Source of the DNA: Plenodomus lindquistii
Lineage: Eukaryota > Ascomycota > Dothideomycetes > Pleosporales > Leptosphaeriaceae
Assembly (NCBI GenBank): GCA_025504975.1
Contig: JANUWI010000004.1
Coordinates: forward strand, 2,232,001 to 2,296,000
DNA: 64,000 nt
Direction of reading: 5' to 3'
Part shown: positions 24,023-35,132 of the stretch, in pieces
How positions within the stretch are numbered: the stretch's first letter is position 1
How the letters are laid out: each line of letters starts with the position of its first letter
Notes under the pieces: model-generated
Seen by the model: the letters and a program-made list of their open reading frames with translations, nothing else
What the model was told of the DNA's origin: nothing
Databases searched by the model: none
Made by a program: the position numbers and the translations under genes

Positions 24023-25007
24023 TAGAGTCCTGTCCTGACTCTCTAGCGGGTGCGTGCCTCGGGGAACCTGGCCCCTACACCGAGAGCCGGCGGCTGCTTG
24101 GCGGACGCTCGAGCAGCTACCAGCAGTACCATCCCGAGCCGACGGCAGCACTGCACCAACCAACACCTGCCTGTCCTCTCCGCCATGTCTGCGGCCATAG
24201 ATGCAGCCTGCACCACTGACGTCTTGTAGCAGCCAGCAGCTCATGTAAGCTGCCGCGGATACCTCCTGCGTTGGCTTTAACCCTAAAGAATCAGGGCCTG
24301 GACGCTCCATGGACCTCACTCGCTCGACACTGTGAAAACCATGCAGCATCCCAGGTCAACGGGAATGTCGAAGCGCAGCCACGCGCTCCAATGCCGGAAC
24401 ATTTGCAGAAGCTTTGTCCGCTCTCGTCTCGCCCGCAGCTGAACGTGAACATGTGATCAGCTATCCGAGTGGAACAAAGCCTACTTGTACGGTACGCACA
24501 AATGCCTTCACCTCGAAACAGTACGACCGTGCACCCTGTCTTCGCAATGTGACTTCGGATGTTGAACGTTGAGCATCGGCACCGCGTGTCACTCGCACGG
24601 GGAACGGGCCGCTGCGGTCGGCCACCGTGAAACGATGCATTTCATCCGGTGGAGACGCAGACTCGGGGTGGTCTCGAGCGAGTCGTCGTAGTGATGATCA
24701 CCGAGTTGATCGAAATATCAGCGCATATCAGGTTCCCCTCTGCGGAGAAACACAATAACTGCAACAAAGTGCACAATACAATCGTGGCTCGTATCTGTTG
24801 AGCCATTGTATGCAAAACACATATTCGGCGCGACTAAGGATCATTTTCCCTCATTGAGTGTGTGCACTGCGTATGTATGTACACGTACGGACGATCACGT
24901 CAACACGTGGTTTGGGTGGCTGGGCCTGACCAACGACGCGACAAACCTGGCCTTCTAAACAGTTTACAAGGAACGACAACAATTAATACAATGCGCGCTA
25001 ACGACTT

Positions 25008-27161
25008 CTACAGCTTCGCACGCGCCTCTGTGGCCTTGTGCAGATCCTTGCCTCTGACCTCAAAGTACTGTCGAACTTTTTCCCGCGCCACGCTTACTGC
25101 CTCTCGATCCTCAATGGTACTAGGCACACTGACTTCCTTGTCAAACTCCTCATGCGTCGCGTTCTCGATTAGTTCGCGCAAGACCCTTCGCAAGGTCTTG
25201 CCGCTCCTTGTCTTCGGGATCATTGCCTTCCCCTGAATGATGCCCCCAAGCGACGCAATAGCACCAATCTGCTCGCGCACAAGCTTCTGTACCTCAGCCA
25301 TGAGCTTGTCGTCGGCCACTGCGGAGTCAGGGTGGTTCGCTGTCGAAAGCGTGACAAAGGCAAAGGGCAGATGTCCCTTGAGCGCGTCTGGTATTCCAAC
25401 TACTGCAGCCTCAGCTATGGCAGGGTGAGTTGTAATTGCTTGTTCGATGGCGCCTATTGTTTGTTAGAGGAGGGCACCAACCCAAACACACTGAATCAAC
25501 TCACCGGTACTGAAACGATGCGCTGCGACGTTGATAACATCGTCAGCGCGGGCCATGATGGAGATGTAACCTTCCTCGTCGATCAGGCCAGCGTCACCCG
25601 TGTCTATCCACTTCCCGTCGAATCGCTTCATGTACCCCTTGTAAAACCGTTCTTCGTCTTCCCACAAAGTTGTGAATGCGGTAGGTGCTAAAGGTATGCC
25701 CATGACAATATTCCCCATTACCCCGGGCTTTACTTCTTTTCCAGAGTCATCGACGATGCGAACGTCGAAGCCGGGCATGGCTTTTCCAGCCGAACCAGGT
25801 TTGATTGGAAGCGGCTTTGGGCGCTCTGAAGAGGAAAAGTCAATGCCAGCGGACGAGCTGAGTGCGATGCCAGAGATGGGCGAGCCGGATTCAGACGACC
25901 ACCAGTTGTCGACTACGACAGCTCCTGGAGCGCAATGCTTGGACAGCAATTGCTGGTACATCTCCACTATGCTGGGCTCGCTCCTCTCACCAGCCAGAAA
26001 CAGGGCACGCAGTGATTTAAGACCACCCTTTATCCCCTTGCCTTCGAAGAACTTGTTCTCTGCGTCCTCTCTGCGTATAGCGCGCAGAGCTGTAGGCGCT
26101 GTAAACATGGTCGTCACTTTGTACTCTTCGACAATGCGCCAGAATGTACTCGCATCCGGCGTTCCAACTGGCTTTCCCTCGAACAACACTGTGGTGGCTC
26201 CCACAAGCAGCGGCGCGTATACAATGTAGGAGTGTCCTACCACCCATCCGATGTCGCTAGCGGTAAACTGGACGTCTCCCGGCCCATGGACACCAAACAG
26301 ATACTTCATGGAGAAGTTGAGCCCCACAGCATGCCCGCCCGCAGACCGTACGACTCCCTTTGGAAGTCCCGTAGTACCCGACGTATAAATGATATACAAA
26401 GGATCACCACTCTTGACCGGAACAGCATCAGCCTTCAACCCCCTATTCCTCGCACTCTTCACCAAGCGCTGCCAATTCCTCTGCCCATCCGATTTAACAA
26501 CCGGATCCCACCTCAACTCGTCTCTCTGCCAAACAATCGTCTTGGCAGGCTTAAACCTACTCTTCCCCACCGCCCCTTCAATCATATCCTTATACCCCAT
26601 CGGCCCCTTCCCCCCCTCAATCCCACACGACGCCGTCATAATCGCGGCCGGCCGACTCGCCTCGATCCTCTGCGCCAGCGCTGCGGGCGAGAACCCCCCA
26701 AACACCACGGCATGAATTGCACCCAGCCGTGCAATCGCTAGCATGGCAAACAGCGCGGCGGGAATCATGGGCATGTAGATCAACACCACGTCCCCTCTTT
26801 TCACGCCCTCTTCTCGCAGCACACCGGCTAGTGTCTCCACTTCTTGGAGTAGCTGCTTGTATGTATATTTCTCCTTTGCCCCTGTGACGGGCGAGTCCCA
26901 TATAATTGCTACATTGTCGCCGTTTCCCGCTGCGACGTGGCGATCCACGCAATTGTATGTTGTGGATAGTTCGCCATCTGGGAACCAGGACCAGTGATCG
27001 TGCGTGACGTTTAATTTTGGTAGATGTTTTTGCGACTTTTGAAATGCGGTGGTCGGAGGCGTGTGCCAGTGGATTGTTGAGGCTTGGTGAAGCCAGAAGG
27101 ATTCTGGGTTGTGGAGGGAGGTTTTGTAGACTTTGTCTTGGGGGTGTTGGGGTGGCGACAT
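25008..27161 (-). CDS. ACSS3-like short-chain acyl-CoA synthetase (acetate/propionate-CoA ligase)
   Basis: An ANL-superfamily ligase making acetyl- or propionyl-CoA from the acid, ATP and CoA. Two exons (25505-27161, 25008-25453; 51-bp intron inside FSTGAIEQ) give 700 aa from the ATG at 27161, which has a near-ideal CCACCATG context. The ACAS_N region is near HNPESFWLHQA. Core motifs are YTSGTTGLPKGV (P-loop), WWSSESGSPI (acyl pocket and adenine motif), YISIMARADDVINVA (hinge) and PKTRSGKTLRR with the catalytic Lys. Gly-Ser-Pro-Ile after the pocket resembles ACSS3 and PrpE propionyl-CoA synthetases more than cytosolic AcsA. The open frame continues about 65 codons upstream without an ATG and is strongly basic (see findings). 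Confidence 0.9.
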
Positions 27162-28671
27162 GGTGGTGAGGTTGTGGTGAGGTTGTTGCCGTTGTCGTTG
27201 GTGATGTTGGTTTGTATAATGGGTGGTGGGTGATGTTTGCGGAAGAAGAAACGTTCCTGCGCGTATCCTGAAAAGCGTAAAGGCTCGAGGACGACTTGCT
27301 ATTGAGAATCGCGTGGCCAGCTTCACAACAGTTCGTCTTGCAAGCGTGTTGCAAGGTTATGATGACGCTCGTGGCTTCGCTTCGGGTAAATGTAGTGAAT
27401 CCGATATGTATCCCTCGCAGTAGCGCAAACTCAGTGACGCACACAAGTCACAACACGACACGACGAGTAGAGTAAGTAAACAATGCGATGGGATGTCAAG
27501 GTTCAAGAAACTCGGGTTTAAAAACAACCAGTGTCATTTTTATGTCTTGCAAATAATAGCCTTTTCAAGCACGCATGTCCCGGCGTCGTTCGGTCGGTCC
27601 AAAGGGGAACTACTCGAGACGATGATGCGCTGCGCCGCTGCCGAGGAAGTGGAGTGGGCTCCGGGGCCAGCTTTACTAGCGGCCCGCGGCTACTTTGCGG
27701 GGATCTGGAACTTTGCTGGGCAGGGGCTGTGATTGGTTGGTTGGTTGGTTTGGGTGAGCGAGGAATTGTAGGTGGTTTGTCTGTCTGTAGTGGAAGGGGT
27801 GGGTTGTATGGGCTTGTTTGGAGAGGTAGGGAGAATGGAGAAGTGGTGGTGTAGATGGTATGGTGGAATCGTGGGTGTTGTGGCAGTTTTGTTGTGTGGT
27901 GATTGTGTGTTTGGCGTGGTAGTTTACCTTGGAGGTGGAAATGAATGTAGTAGTACTGTCCATGTGATCCTTGTCATGGTGGGAAATCCTCCTCAACGTG
28001 GTGTTTGGACTGTGTATTCACTGGCGTGGCTCGAGATATACGTGCAAAGGTTGATCGGTGTGTTGTTGTTGTCGTGAAATGTGCAGATGTTTGTTAGACG
28101 CACGCGTCGCTTCATCGTGTCTGCAGCTATACATGGTGACTGCAATGCGCGAGGTAGTGATTGTAGATATTATCGTAAAGGTCAATTTACTGTATCTATG
28201 CAGTGGCTCTAGAAGCTTAGTACCGTGTCAGCTGTGTGGTTTGCCATCCATCGACGCGTTCTTCTCGTGTTGTCGTGATATTCTGCAGCGCGTTGTATCG
28301 CGTGTAGGCACCTGCGAATACCATGGTGAAAAGTCAATATCAACGTTGTTCAATCGTGTTCAAAATTCAGTGATATCTATTTCATGTATCATGCATTTGA
28401 TTTTGAGAGTTTGGTACGATTCCATGGGATTAGTGTTGAGTGATGATTTTTCGAAGATATGTGATGCTGACTTGTAAACGCAGAATATACATTGACACTT
28501 TTCGTAACAAACTGAACATAGCACACAACAACGAACCGGTAAAACACTGAAAAGCAACAGGAAAACAATGCAGAGTCAGTGTAGATCACAGAGAACAAGA
28601 TTTATATAATTTTATTACGTGTTGGTTGAGTACAGCTAATGTTGACCTGGAAGCGCTCTTCAACACGCTCC
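27162..28671. other. Intergenic: acyl-CoA synthetase promoter region
   Basis: 1.5 kb upstream of the synthetase and downstream of the haloacid dehalogenase. The first about 195 bp continue the synthetase frame without ATG. The part from 27720 to 27960 is G/T-rich, and 28100-28620 is AT-rich. No gene is recognisable. Confidence 0.45.
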
Positions 28672-29592
28672 TCACGCAACCCCAACCGGCGCCGACGAAC
28701 TCAATCGTCTCCCCACATTCGCATCATTAACATTAATCCCAAGCCTCTCAGCAACAGTGATGAAACCCGTACTACTCCTATCAATCCACAAGTCCACCCA
28801 CCCCTCCTCCTTTGCCTTTGCGACATCCTCCTTACTCCAGTCCTCCTCACCTGGGCGCTCAACGTAAATAGTCTGCAAGCCATTCGACTTGGCAGCCTGC
28901 AAATCATTCAAATGCGCAGCAACCATTGCGCATTCCTGCGGCGATAGACCTAGCTTCTCTACGGCCCCGAGGTACACCCTTGGAGATGGCTTGTACGTGC
29001 CAAACATCTCGGCGGAGAAGAGATGCGTAAAGGGAATGTCGCTGAACGTGCGGAGATCAGAGATTAGGCTTATATTGCCGTTGGAAAGGGTGCAAGTGCC
29101 TGAGATGGTGAGTACCCTGCATGGATGACATGTCAATGGTAGAGGTATGGTAAGGTACGTACTGCACATGCGATTCAGAAGCGCAACGCCCATGCCAGAG
29201 TCGTCCCATGGTACAAGATGATGCCAAATCAGACTCAACGTCCTCAGCTCCACGTCGTCCCAAAGCCCCTCTATCTTCCACTCGGCGACAAGATCTTTTA
29301 GTGACGTCAAGTGATGCTCGTCTACCGAGACCCAAGGCAGCGACGGGTCGTCAACCAGGCGCTTGGTGAATATCTTATAGCTGTTGCGCCACTGTTGAGC
29401 GAATTCTCCCCATTGCTCGGGTGTCATTTCTGAAGCCCGCAGTCGGACGCTGGAGGCTAGCGATGCAGTTGCAGAGTTGAGGGTGACGTGTGCCTGCATC
29501 TGCAGGGCGCCTACGACGGTTGTCCGCCAGTCCACACATGTGCCAAACACGTCAAAGAACAGTGCTCTCGGTGGAGGTGAGAGGGTCGCCAT
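28672..29592 (-). CDS. (S)-2-haloacid dehalogenase, type II (HAD superfamily)
   Basis: A HAD-fold hydrolase of the type II haloacid dehalogenase group, expected to use an Asp nucleophile on 2-haloalkanoates or a related substrate. As one open frame it has 306 aa. Motif I is FFDVFGTCVDWR (nucleophile Asp14), with the Thr/Ser motif in TCTLSNGN, the Lys motif at KPSPRVY, and the acidic motif near AAHLNDLQAAK. A 42-nt segment at 29117-29158 has GT...AG borders, is divisible by three, and interrupts the region before TCTLSNGN. Removing it gives 292 aa and a tighter fit to family spacing, so it may be an in-frame intron. No signal peptide; probably cytosolic. Confidence 0.85.
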   Translation of the reverse strand: MATLSPPPRALFFDVFGTCVDWRTTVVGALQMQAHVTLNSATASLASSVRLRASEMTPEQWGEFAQQWRNSYKIFTKRLVDDPSLPWVSVDEHHLTSLKDLVAEWKIEGLWDDVELRTLSLIWHHLVPWDDSGMGVALLNRMCSTYLTIPLPLTCHPCRVLTISGTCTLSNGNISLISDLRTFSDIPFTHLFSAEMFGTYKPSPRVYLGAVEKLGLSPQECAMVAAHLNDLQAAKSNGLQTIYVERPGEEDWSKEDVAKAKEEGWVDLWIDRSSTGFITVAERLGINVNDANVGRRLSSSAPVGVA

Positions 29593-30145
29593 ACGAAGGA
29601 GCTCGTAGTCATTGAGGCACTAAGGTCATACTGTGTGTGGTATCCAGCAAAAGTACATGTGGGGGGCCCGTGCGAGCAAAAACATCACCCGCAAGCAGCA
29701 TAACGTTTTAAGTTATCTACGTTTATGTTATGCTGCACGCTGTAGCCACCATAACACACTAAGATACGAACTTGGAGTGATTAGATATCATGTGTATACT
29801 CTAGGAGTAGTAGAGATTATAACATAACAGCTTTGTATACTTTTATTACCTCCTGGCTACGATACAGGTTCACGCATTGTGCCGATAACGGGGTATGGCG
29901 ACACAATAAAAACGAGCTCTTTCATAGCAATCCATAGCAAAGCATCACATGGCAAAGTTGGGAGCAGAGGTTGAATGTTTGAAGGATTATGGTATCATTC
30001 CATGAAAATCAGATCCCAGACTGATGTGACCGTTAAACTCCGAGCCTACTATACAAGGCTATGACCATCCCACCAAGCACCGAAGCCGACCGTGAACCGA
30101 AGAAGCCGGCAGAAGTCGTAACATGAAAACCGTGAAGAGAAACGC
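29593..30145. other. Intergenic: dehalogenase promoter and H4 3' region
   Basis: 550 AT-rich bases between two minus-strand genes. No repeat or RNA gene was seen. Confidence 0.4.
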
Positions 30146-30609
<464 letters not shown>

Positions 30610-31156
30610 GTTGAAGTGTTGTTGGGGGAGAGTTTGTTTGGGGAGTGGAGTGTAGTGTGGTTGAGGCTGGGGGAGGTTGTGGTGATGGCTGATAGTGGGA
30701 ATAGATGAGCCGGGCTGGGTGGTGTATTTGAGGGCGAGCCCCCGCGAGGGCGGTGAGCGGCGGATCACACAGCTGCCAGATCAAAGGCGGCGGCAGGTGC
30801 ACGGTCGCGCTTGCCAGATCAACGTCTGTGCGACTGCCTGTTTCGGGCAGGGCGCAAGCGAGCCAATGGGCGGCAACTCGCGCGCGTCTCGGTTGGCGAG
30901 TTTGATGTTGCAGCGAGTGAGTCCGTGTTGCCCGCATTGCTGTTGCTAGCAAAATCACTTTGATGTTGCTGCCCTGAAGCCGCAGCCCTTTGCGATTGAT
31001 TTTCCAGCAGGCAGCCGCCCCGCCCCAGTCCTACATAAACCTCGCCCGCCGCCCTCCTCCATCTCTCATCCACCACACAGCTCCACCCACCAGCCTCAAC
31101 ACCAAACCACCCACAACTACTCTCCACATCCTCACCCATCAACAACTCCATCTGCA
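30610..31156. promoter_or_regulatory. Shared divergent promoter of histones H4 and H3
   Basis: 547 bp between the two histone starts. It contains a CCAAT pentamer at 30863-30867 and two identical 11-mers, TGCCAGATCAA, at 30774-30784 and 30812-30822. The H3-proximal part is a C/T-rich leader with a TATA-like ACATAAA near 31033. These are candidate control elements seen by eye. Confidence 0.7.
30774..30822. repeat. Direct repeat TGCCAGATCAA in histone promoter
   Basis: Two exact 11-bp copies starting 38 bp apart. It is the only obvious repeated word between the histone genes, so it is a candidate upstream activating sequence. Confidence 0.6.
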
Positions 31157-31785
31157 ATGGCTCGCACCAAGCAGACTGCCCGTAAGTACTAGCCTTTCCT
31201 GCTCTGCCGCAGCTTGCATCGCCTGTCGCAGTCGCTTTTGGTCTTCGCAGCTTGCTGTCGCCACCTCTTGCGCTGCGCACCGGTGCCTGCTTAGCTCAGC
31301 AACCTTACCATACCCTTTCACAACACCATCACTAACAACACTTCAGGTAAGTCCACTGGTGGCAAGGCTCCCCGCAAGCAGCTCGCTTCCAAGGCTGCCC
31401 GCAAGTCCGCACCATCAACCGGAGGTGTCAAGAAGCCTCACCGCTACAAGCCTGGTACCGTCGCTCTCCGTGAGATCCGTCGCTACCAGAAGTCTACCGA
31501 GCTTCTCATCCGCAAGCTGCCCTTCCAGCGTCTTGTCCGTGAGATCGCTCAGGACTTCAAGTCGGATCTCCGCTTCCAGTCCTCTGCCATCGGCGCTCTC
31601 CAGGAGTCCGTTGAGGCCTACCTCGTCTCCCTCTTTGAGGACACCAACCTTTGCGCCATCCACGCCAAGCGTGTCACCATCCGTACGTCTTCACTCACTA
31701 CTACTCTATCTTTACATCCTCTAACATCATCACAGAGTCCAAGGACATCCAGCTCGCCCGCCGCCTCCGTGGAGAGCGTGGCTAA
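31157..31785 (+). CDS. hht1: Histone H3
   Basis: Core nucleosome histone. Three exons (31157-31181, 31347-31682, 31736-31785) give 136 aa with the canonical fungal sequence: MARTKQTARKSTGG, KKPHRYKPGT, IAQDFKSDLR and the end RRLRGERG. Intron 1 (165 bp) follows codon 8 within ARK, a common site in ascomycete H3 genes; intron 2 (53 bp) is near the end, in VTIQSK. K4, K9, K27, K36 and K79 are all present. Codon use is strongly biased to C-ending codons, as expected for very high expression. Paired with H4 across the divergent promoter. Confidence 0.98.
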
Positions 31786-32314
31786 GCTTGTCATTTCTTG
31801 ACATCGGTTCGACATGATTACTCATTTGGATCGGTGATGGTTTTTCGGGGATGGGTACTTTGGCGTTCATAGGGTTCATGGTTCACGGTCTTCAAACTCG
31901 GTTTATGGGTTGCACACGAGCGGTGCTGAGTAGCAATGTAGTATACCAGGCTATTGGTGATGAGTCACCGACGATATTCCAATGAGATCAACAGATTTCA
32001 ACTTCAATATTCTGTCCCTTGCCTTTGATGTCTCTTGTTTCGTTTCTCAATGCTCTTCCTACTGCTGACCATCTGTCCCGCCAACGGGATTGATGTTCAT
32101 TACAAATGACGATGATCTAGCCAGCCTACAGCGCCTCCTGCGAACGGTCGAGATCCGATGCCACCCCGCACATGACGCCGCCGCTACTACTATTTGTACA
32201 TCCATTAGGGTCGTTCGGTGGAAAGGCTTCAAGTCGGCTATAAACATGACTATATATTAACATGCACGAGAATAGCTGTCGCAACAAGCCGCCTGCCCTT
32301 ATCTCACATACACA
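31786..32314. other. Intergenic: H3 3' region and AhpC/TSA promoter
   Basis: 530 bp between plus-strand genes. Nothing recognisable; no metazoan-type histone stem-loop was seen. Confidence 0.4.
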
Positions 32315-32958
32315 ATGACGTTCTCAACAGAATTCTGGTCCTGGATGTCGCCATCCAGCGTAAAGACATCCGCAGTCCCAGCCGTTGGCCAGAATGCGCC
32401 ATCCACACCTAAAGTCAAAATTGCCAATGATGGCAAGCCCACTATCGTGGCATTCCTCCGCCACTGTGGCTGTCCATGTGCGTCCTCACGTCCCATCGCA
32501 TCACACATACAACTATACTAACAACATCCCCAGTCGCCGAGAAGACCTTCCTCAACCTGCGCGCCATCGCACCCTCTCACCCCGACATAGACTTCATCGC
32601 CGTCTCGCACAGCGACCGCGCCTCCACCGACAACTGGCTCGCCTCGCTCCCCGACCCCTCGAAAAGTCAGCTCCCCAACCTCCAAATCGTCGTCGACGCC
32701 GAGCGCGAAGCCTACGCTGCGTGGGGCCTCGGCGTATCCAGTTTCTGGCACGTCTTGGGCAGTGTGCCGTCCGTGTCGAAGCTGGGGAAGGAGGAAGGGA
32801 TCAATGTTAGGCCGACTGAGAGTGGGAATCGGTGGCAGACGGCGGGGAATTTCGGAGTGGATGGTAAAGGGATGGTGAGGTGGAGTCGGGTCGATGGGCG
32901 GGCGGATGATATGCCGGATTTTAGGGAGGGGATTGAGGCTGTTGGTGGGGGGAAGTGA
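32315..32958 (+). CDS. AhpC/TSA-family thioredoxin-like protein
   Basis: Two exons (32315-32477, 32534-32958; 56-bp intron) give 195 aa. The thioredoxin-like core begins PTIVAFLRHCGCPFAEK, where the HCGCP pair occupies the usual peroxiredoxin-like (PRXL2/AhpC-TSA) active-site position. DFIAVSHSD, QIVVDAEREAYAAWGLG and the following YxxWGL-type pattern match the fungal AhpC/TSA antioxidant group. Likely a cytosolic redox protein; the substrate is unknown. The second exon is the clearest example of the compositional switch: nearly all wobble bases are C up to about 32760 and G or T afterwards. No signal peptide. Confidence 0.8.
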
Positions 32959-33295
32959 GGATGGGGTGCATTGGAGAGGATGGTTGGGGCGTCATATACA
33001 TGCGCTATTTCGTTGTTGGATTTTGGCTACTAATGCGAGAATGTCGAGATGGATACTTTTGGATACTTTTTGCAATGTTGTAAATGAAGTCACAATTTAG
33101 TCAGAAATCTTGCGCATCGCTGTGTCTGAAGGCTGCCGCGTTGTTTCACGACGAATGGTCCAAACCACACATGATCGCAGTCTACACGTGTCTTCATTGC
33201 TTTTAAGATCGCATATTCTGATCGCATAATATGATAGCAGTACAAAACAACGACAGAATGAACGAATTTGAACAAATCACTGACTCGCAGTCGTG
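32959..33295. other. Intergenic: EXO5 promoter
   Basis: About 340 bp, moderately AT-rich. A short upstream ATG frame (from 33258) ends at the TGA overlapping the EXO5 start, so it could be a small uORF. Confidence 0.35.
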
Positions 33296-35132
33296 ATGTT
33301 GAAAGCGGAAGATGCGATTGGCGCACGCGCTCATGACCTCACGAGTCCACGCGAAAGCGCGCCAGCACGCGTCAAAGGCATCGCCACCCTTACCACGAAC
33401 AGCTCTGGGGCCACTCCACGGCCAGATGATGGCATCATGGTCGATTCTGCGCAGCTGACAAACTCTGCAAGCGGGCGCGATGTCGATGTCCAGTCCGTTA
33501 CTGCCACGAGCGACTATGGCTCTGAGATTGGCTTTGACGACCTTGACGACGATAGTCTACTTGTAGGCGTGCTGAACACGATCGCTGACAATAGACCTGT
33601 TGAAAAGAGTGCGGCACTCCCGAGCATCGAATTCGAAGAAGGAGAACTCGAGGACGAAGACCAGGATGTCGACGGCTTCGTGCAGGTCCATCGCCCGACC
33701 ATGCTGCGCGTGGCAAAGCAGAAGGCCAACGTGCACTTCGACATGTCTCAGGACATTCAGAGCTCACCAGTGCGCGAGCGAGAAGCGCTGGAAGTCGAGT
33801 ACGACCCAAGATCGCGGCGGGCCTGGAGTGGTATGATTTTGCCTATGTCTCACACATAGACGACTACGGACTGACGACTGACAGCGCCTAGTTCCCCTAG
33901 AAGACCCATCCTCGCCGTCCAGGGCATCGCGACTTAGCACCTACTCCACCTCCAGACCCAGGAATTCCCTCGCCACATCCGGACCTCTGGCGCCCACCGA
34001 GCCTGACACCCGCGCGCCGATTGAACGCTTTCGCACAAAGCCCAAGAAGTGTCTCTCGGTAACAGACCTCGTCTCGCCAGCATGGTGCGAGCTGCAATAC
34101 TTCTACACCCTTAGCAAGTTTGGACGGAAGCCGCGCACGCAGGCCATGCGCACCGGCTCCAAGATACACCAGAAGCTCGAAGACGAGGTACACACCACGG
34201 TGCCTGTCCAAGTCCAGAGTAAGGAAGATCGCTTTGGGCTGCGCATGTGGAATGCGATATCTGGACTGCGATGCCTTCGCGAGACGGGCCTCACACGTGA
34301 GCTGGAGGTATGGGGTATCCTCAAGGGAGAAGTCGTCAATGGTGTTATAGACGAACTGAGCTACGAGTGTCCTGACCCAGAATTTGAGGAGCAATTAGAG
34401 CGCTCCGCAGCGGAGCAGCGTGGCGGCATCGTCCCTTTACCACCCGGTCAAATCACCATTGCTGAGGCGTTCGCAAAGTCGTCCACGGCCCCAGAAGAAG
34501 ACGATAACAACAACACATTGATGGAAGACACAAAGGCCGATCGTCAAATCTACCTTGCAGACGTGAAAACACGATCTGTAAAGTCCCTACCCACAGGAGC
34601 ATCACTACGTCCAACCAAGATGCAACTAATGCTCTACCGAAAACTCCTCGAATCACTGTCCCTCAACACTGTCGACGCGGAAACCATATTCGCGCGTTAC
34701 GACCTCCAACCTCTAATCCCCTTCTCAGACATCTTCATGCAAGCCATCGAGGACATCGGCCCCGGGAACGAAGCCTCCAGCTACCCGAACCTCCTCTCCC
34801 TCTGGTCTCTCCTCGTCACAGAGGCACAGGATACCATTCCTTCCACAAGCCTATCCCCCATTCTACGAGCTGAATTCCGCTTTGCAAAGACGGGCGATGT
34901 TATTGGCTCAGAACTCACCGTCTACACCGACGAGGTTATTGATAAGTACATTGACGAGGAGATGGCGTGGTGGAAGGGATATCGTGAAGCAAAGGGCGTG
35001 GAGGTGGAGGAGGCGTTCAAGTGTCGAATGTGTGATTTCTCGGAGGAGTGTACGTGGAGGCAGACAAAGGTTGAGGAGGCGATTGAGAAGTCGAGGCTGA
35101 GGAGGCTGGCGAGGGAGAAGAGCGCGGTGTAG
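33296..35132 (+). CDS. EXO5: Exonuclease V (Exo5/Dem1), Fe-S single-strand exonuclease
   Basis: A PD-(D/E)XK single-strand DNA exonuclease with a 4Fe-4S cluster, acting in mitochondrial DNA maintenance in yeast and also in the nucleus elsewhere. Two exons (33296-33830, 33892-35132; 61-bp intron) give 591 aa. The cluster cysteines are the one in SPAWCELQYFYTL and the three in FKCRMCDFSEEC near the C-terminus. The nuclease core has GVIDELSYE and the D-x-K motif in YLADVKTRS. The N-terminal 190 residues are acidic and look disordered. The start was moved to the ATG at 33296 because 33293 is GTG. No strong mitochondrial presequence is visible. Confidence 0.9.

Larger units (their letters stand above)
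22138..25007. other. Long repeat-rich region upstream of RAS2
   Basis: 2.9 kb without a credible gene. From 22140 to about 22900 the plus strand is G-rich; from about 23540 to 24240 it is C-rich. Several open frames of 150-260 codons on both strands are low-complexity products of this skew. Tandem repeats are listed separately. The region must hold the RAS2 promoter and leader and the 3' end of the acyl-CoA synthetase. An unannotated noncoding transcript is possible but unsupported. Confidence 0.5.

Noticed and set aside
22146..24219. Several 110-260 codon frames on both strands
   Set aside because: Low-complexity Arg/Gly or Pro/Ser-rich products of strand-skewed, repeat-rich DNA; no domain or splice logic.
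27327..28620. Small frames between the acyl-CoA synthetase and dehalogenase genes
   Set aside because: Short, in G/T-rich or AT-rich DNA, with no start context or domain.
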